Origin: JACZUI01 sp965216725
Lineage (GTDB): Bacteria; Actinomycetota; Acidimicrobiia; Spongiisociales; ZC4RG35
DNA length: 24,171 bases
Direction of reading: 5' to 3'
Assembly (NCBI GenBank): GCA_965216725.1
Contig: CBDCGI010000012.1
Location: 1 to 24,171 of the forward strand
The translations under genes were made by a program, and so were the position numbers. Position 1 is the stretch's first letter. Each line of letters begins with the position of its first letter. The notes beneath the pieces were generated by a model. That model worked only from the letters and a program-made list of their open reading frames with translations, ran no database searches and was not told the DNA's origin. Below are positions 21,754 through 24,171 of the stretch, in pieces.

Positions 21754-22736
21754 CAGGTCTCCGTGCCGACGACCGCTTTCCTGGCTGCCAAGGCCGTCGG
21801 AGGCACGCTGCCCCGGTCTATGGCGGCTGCAGCCCGGTCTTCATCGAGAGCCACGATCAGGCTGGCGATTGCTACCTCGATCTGATCGTCAGCGGGTCGC
21901 TTGGTGGTGAGTTTCTGCAACCAGATGCCGGGTGCGGCGAGGACACGGGAGATCCGGTCGGACTGATGCGTCCCCGACCATCGGAGCAACTCGTATGCGA
22001 GGCCGGCAATGATGGGCACGCCCAGCAGTCGGGAGATCACCAGGAACACGATGCCGGGCTGACCAAAGAAACTGAAGAGGACTATCGAGCCGATTATCAC
22101 GATTAGCAGGAAGCTGGTTCCGCACCGGGGATGCTCCGGCGGATACCGACGCACCGAGCCGACGCTCAGGGGCTCGCCTGCCTCATAGGCATGAATCGAC
22201 ATGTGCTCAGCACCGTGAAATTCGAAAACTCGGGCGATTTCCGTGGATCGACCGATGAGCCAGATATAACCGACGAACAGGGCCAGGCGGAAAAGTCCCT
22301 CGAGCGTGTTGAAAACGATCGACGACTCGCCGGCCACGAAGTCGGCGGCCAAGGCGGGTATGAGAATGAAGACCGCGGCAAAGAAGATCATGGCAACTGC
22401 CATGGTCCAGCCGATTTGGGCTCCCGTCAGCGGCTCTTCTTCTTCGCCCGTCGCTTGCTGAGCCGACCAGCTGAGGCTCTTGAAACCGAGCGAGAGCGAC
22501 TCCCAGAGAACGAGGACGCCCCGAACCAGCGGGATCCGGGCAGTTCGGTTGCGGTCGGCGAGTCGGGGCAGAACATCTCTCCGAGCCACGATCTCGCCAT
22601 CGGGTCGACGGACGGCCACCGCCCAGGAGCCTGGGGCGCGCATCATTACCCCTTCGATGACGGCTTGACCGCCTACGGACTCCGCGGGATCTACGTCTTC
22701 GCCGAGCCCGGGAGCGGAGCGGTCACTTCGAGTCAG
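21753..22736 (-). CDS. DUF1385 (YqhQ-like) membrane protein; start uncertain
   Basis: The family motif VGGQAVIEGVMMRAPGSWAVAVRRPDG is clear, followed by RIPLVRGVLVLWESLSLGFKSL and EFHGAEHMSIHAYEAGEPL. HPRCGTSFLLIVIIGSIVLFS follows. About four to five membrane helices are visible: IGWTMAVAMIFFAAVFILIPALA, LFRLALFVGYIWLIG, FLLIVIIGSIVLF, IVFLVISRLLGVPIIAGLAY. Function unknown. No ATG, GTG or TTG exists in frame between the rpmE stop and the conserved VGGQ motif. A CTG at 22736, behind GAGG in the rpmE end, is used here. Alternatively the GTG at 22726 (GTGA overlap with rpmE) is the true start and one base is wrong near 22690. The stop couples to prfA (TGATG). Confidence 0.85.
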   Translation of the reverse strand: MTRSDRSAPGLGEDVDPAESVGGQAVIEGVMMRAPGSWAVAVRRPDGEIVARRDVLPRLADRNRTARIPLVRGVLVLWESLSLGFKSLSWSAQQATGEEEEPLTGAQIGWTMAVAMIFFAAVFILIPALAADFVAGESSIVFNTLEGLFRLALFVGYIWLIGRSTEIARVFEFHGAEHMSIHAYEAGEPLSVGSVRRYPPEHPRCGTSFLLIVIIGSIVLFSFFGQPGIVFLVISRLLGVPIIAGLAYELLRWSGTHQSDRISRVLAAPGIWLQKLTTKRPADDQIEVAIASLIVALDEDRAAAAIDRGSVPPTALAARKAVVGTET

Positions 22737-22983
22737 CGGCCTCTTCCTCTTCGGCTGGGCTGTCGCCGGCCTTGGTGAACGATGTCTTCCCGTAGCGCTT
22801 CTGGAACCGCTCGACGCGGCCGCCGGAGTCGACGAGCTTCTGCTTACCCGTGAAGAACGGGTGGCACTCATTACACAACTCAACGTGCATGTCGCCGGGT
22901 TTGGTGCTGCGAGTGGTGAAGGTGTTGCCACACGAGCAGGTGACATTGGTGTTTTCGTACGTGGGATGAATCTCGGTCTTCAA
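22723..22983 (-). CDS. rpmE: 50S ribosomal protein bL31, zinc-binding type
   Basis: Large-subunit protein of 86 residues: MKTEIHPTYENTNVTCSCGN, then MHVELCNECHPFFTGKQKLVDSGGRVERFQKRY. Four cysteines (C16, C18, C37, C40) mark the zinc-binding form, which zinc-free paralogs replace under zinc limitation. A tail of Glu and Ala (SPAEEEEAADSK) extends the usual length of about 70. The start is TTG 22983 with a strong AGGAG seven bases upstream, in the 13-base gap after rho. Confidence 0.97.
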   Translation of the reverse strand: MKTEIHPTYENTNVTCSCGNTFTTRSTKPGDMHVELCNECHPFFTGKQKLVDSGGRVERFQKRYGKTSFTKAGDSPAEEEEAADSK

Positions 22984-22996
22984 CTTCAGTCTCCTG

Positions 22997-24171
22997 TCAA
23001 CCGCTGCTCTTGGCCACCTCGGCCAGGAACTCGGAGTTGGTCTTCGTGGTCTTCAACCGGTCGATCAACAGCTCGAGAGCTGCGCCCGGCTCGAGCGCGA
23101 GCAGCACTCTACGGAGCTTCCAAACTTGTTCCAGCTCCTTGCGATCGAACAGCAACTCTTCTTTTCTTGTTCCCGAAGACTCGATGTCGATGGCGGGATA
23201 GATCCGCTTGTCGGCAAGCTTGCGGTCGAGACGGAGCTCCATGTTCCCGGTTCCCTTGAACTCCTCGAAGATGACCTCGTCCATCTTGGAGCCGGTCTCC
23301 ACAAGTGCTGTGCCCAGGATCGTCAGGGAGCCACCTTCCTCGATGTTGCGAGCAGCGCCAAAGAACCTCTTGGGTGGATAGAGAGCCTGTGAGTCGACAC
23401 CTCCGGACAGGATCCGCCCCGACGCCGGTGTGGCCAGGTTGTGGGCTCGGGCCAGTCGAGTGATGGAGTCGAGGAGGATGACCACATCCGTTCCCATCTC
23501 CACGAGACGCTTGGCCCGCTCAATGGCCAGCTCGGAAACCTGTGTGTGCTCTTCGGCCGGCCGGTCGAATGTCGAGTAGATCACTTCGCCTTTCACCGAG
23601 CGTTGCATGTCGGTGACTTCTTCGGGCCGCTCATCTACGAGCACGACCATCAGATAGCACTCGGGGTTGTTCGAGGTGATCGCCTGAGCGATCTCCTGGA
23701 GGACCGTCGTCTTCCCCGCCTTGGGAGGGGACACGATCAGGCCACGTTGCCCTTTGCCGATGGGAGCGATCAGATCCACGATTCGGGTGAGAGTGCCGTC
23801 TTTCTTCCCGTCGACCTCGAGGCGAAGCCGCTCGTCCGGGAAAAGGGGCGTCAGCTTGTTGAATCGGGGCCGATTCATAGCTTCGTCCGGATCCATGCCG
23901 TTTACCTTGTCGATCCGCACCACGGCCGGGAACTTCTCTTTGGAGCGGGGCGGGCGAATCGGGCCCGACACGATGTCTCCTTTGCGGAGCCGGAACTTTC
24001 GCACCTGGTTGGCCGAGACGTACACGTCTTTGTCTCCAGAAACGTATCCGGTCACCCTCAGAAACCCATAGCCCTCGGGCAGAATGTCGAGGAGCCCTTC
24101 CCTGACCTCGAGATCTTCTTCGGGAATGAAATCGTCCCGTTGGCCACGGCGACGCCGGTTGCGTTGACGGG
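22997..24171 (-). CDS. rho: transcription termination factor Rho (5' end outside window)
   Basis: Hexameric RNA helicase that ends transcription. The C-terminal ~390 residues are present. An Arg-rich run, RQRNRRRRGQRDD, at the very edge is followed by EEDLEVREGLLDILPEGYGFLR, the RNA-binding cold-shock domain start, and DVYVSANQVRKFRLRKGD. The ATPase part has GQRGLIVSPPKAGKTTVLQ (Walker A), VVLVDERPEEVTDM, ILLDSITRLARAHN, and LGTALVETGSKMDEVIFEEFKGTGNMEL (R loop and neighbours). The frame is open to the window edge, so the ATG-like codon at 24055 is not the start. Actinobacterial Rho often has a basic, disordered N-terminal extension; the Arg run fits. Confidence 0.98.
   Translation of the reverse strand, partial: RQRNRRRRGQRDDFIPEEDLEVREGLLDILPEGYGFLRVTGYVSGDKDVYVSANQVRKFRLRKGDIVSGPIRPPRSKEKFPAVVRIDKVNGMDPDEAMNRPRFNKLTPLFPDERLRLEVDGKKDGTLTRIVDLIAPIGKGQRGLIVSPPKAGKTTVLQEIAQAITSNNPECYLMVVLVDERPEEVTDMQRSVKGEVIYSTFDRPAEEHTQVSELAIERAKRLVEMGTDVVILLDSITRLARAHNLATPASGRILSGGVDSQALYPPKRFFGAARNIEEGGSLTILGTALVETGSKMDEVIFEEFKGTGNMELRLDRKLADKRIYPAIDIESSGTRKEELLFDRKELEQVWKLRRVLLALEPGAALELLIDRLKTTKTNSEFLAEVAKSSG

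Overview
The window looks like part of an actinobacterial (Actinomycetota) chromosome. Coding density is high, the DNA is GC-rich, and GTG and TTG starts are common. The order rho, rpmE, prfA, prmC, tsaC, (glyA), atp operon resembles the conserved actinobacterial arrangement, where mycobacteria have a similar rho-to-atp block. An acidimicrobial-type lineage is plausible, but that is inference only. No rRNA, tRNA, CRISPR array or intact mobile element was seen, and no stretch over 300 bases lacks a gene.

Left end (+ strand, 3-2212): the 3' two-thirds of korA, with two compensating single-base frameshifts, then korB with a GTGA overlap. Together they encode a 2-oxoacid (probably 2-oxoglutarate):ferredoxin oxidoreductase. 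After it lies a degraded DUF222/13E12-type HNH nuclease fragment (2399-2932).

Phenylacetate block (- strand, 7127 down to 2979): paaA-paaB-paaC-paaD-paaE-tetR, tightly coupled. It encodes the ring-1,2-phenylacetyl-CoA epoxidase, its reductase and maturation factor, and a TetR regulator. A 20-bp dyad lies inside the spacer of a promoter whose predicted start coincides with the paaA ATG. This suggests autoregulation of a leaderless operon.

Middle: an ABC-F ATPase (8840-7242, -) and a lone + strand SRPBCC protein (9087-9527). The SRPBCC gene converges on the end of the ATP synthase operon with only 8 bases between.

ATP synthase (- strand, 16673 down to 9536): atpZ-atpI-atpB-atpE-atpF-atpH-atpA-atpG-atpD-atpC, a complete F1Fo set. 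Upstream are a plausible promoter, a long dyad over it, and an exact TGTGA-N6-TCACA CRP/GlxR-type site over the predicted transcription start. The next gene upstream is a class III adenylate cyclase with an N-terminal NTF2-like domain. This gives a compact cyclase / cAMP-receptor site / ATP synthase unit.

Right end (- strand, 24171 down to 17854): rho (5' end outside the window), rpmE, a DUF1385 membrane protein, prfA, prmC, tsaC and glyA. These serve transcription termination, the ribosome, translation termination (PrmC methylates the release factor encoded next to it), tRNA t6A and one-carbon metabolism. glyA carries a one-base frameshift in a G run, and the DUF1385 gene has no ordinary start. 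With korA, this raises the suspicion of residual indel errors in the assembly. The glyA leader holds three direct repeats and one inverted copy.
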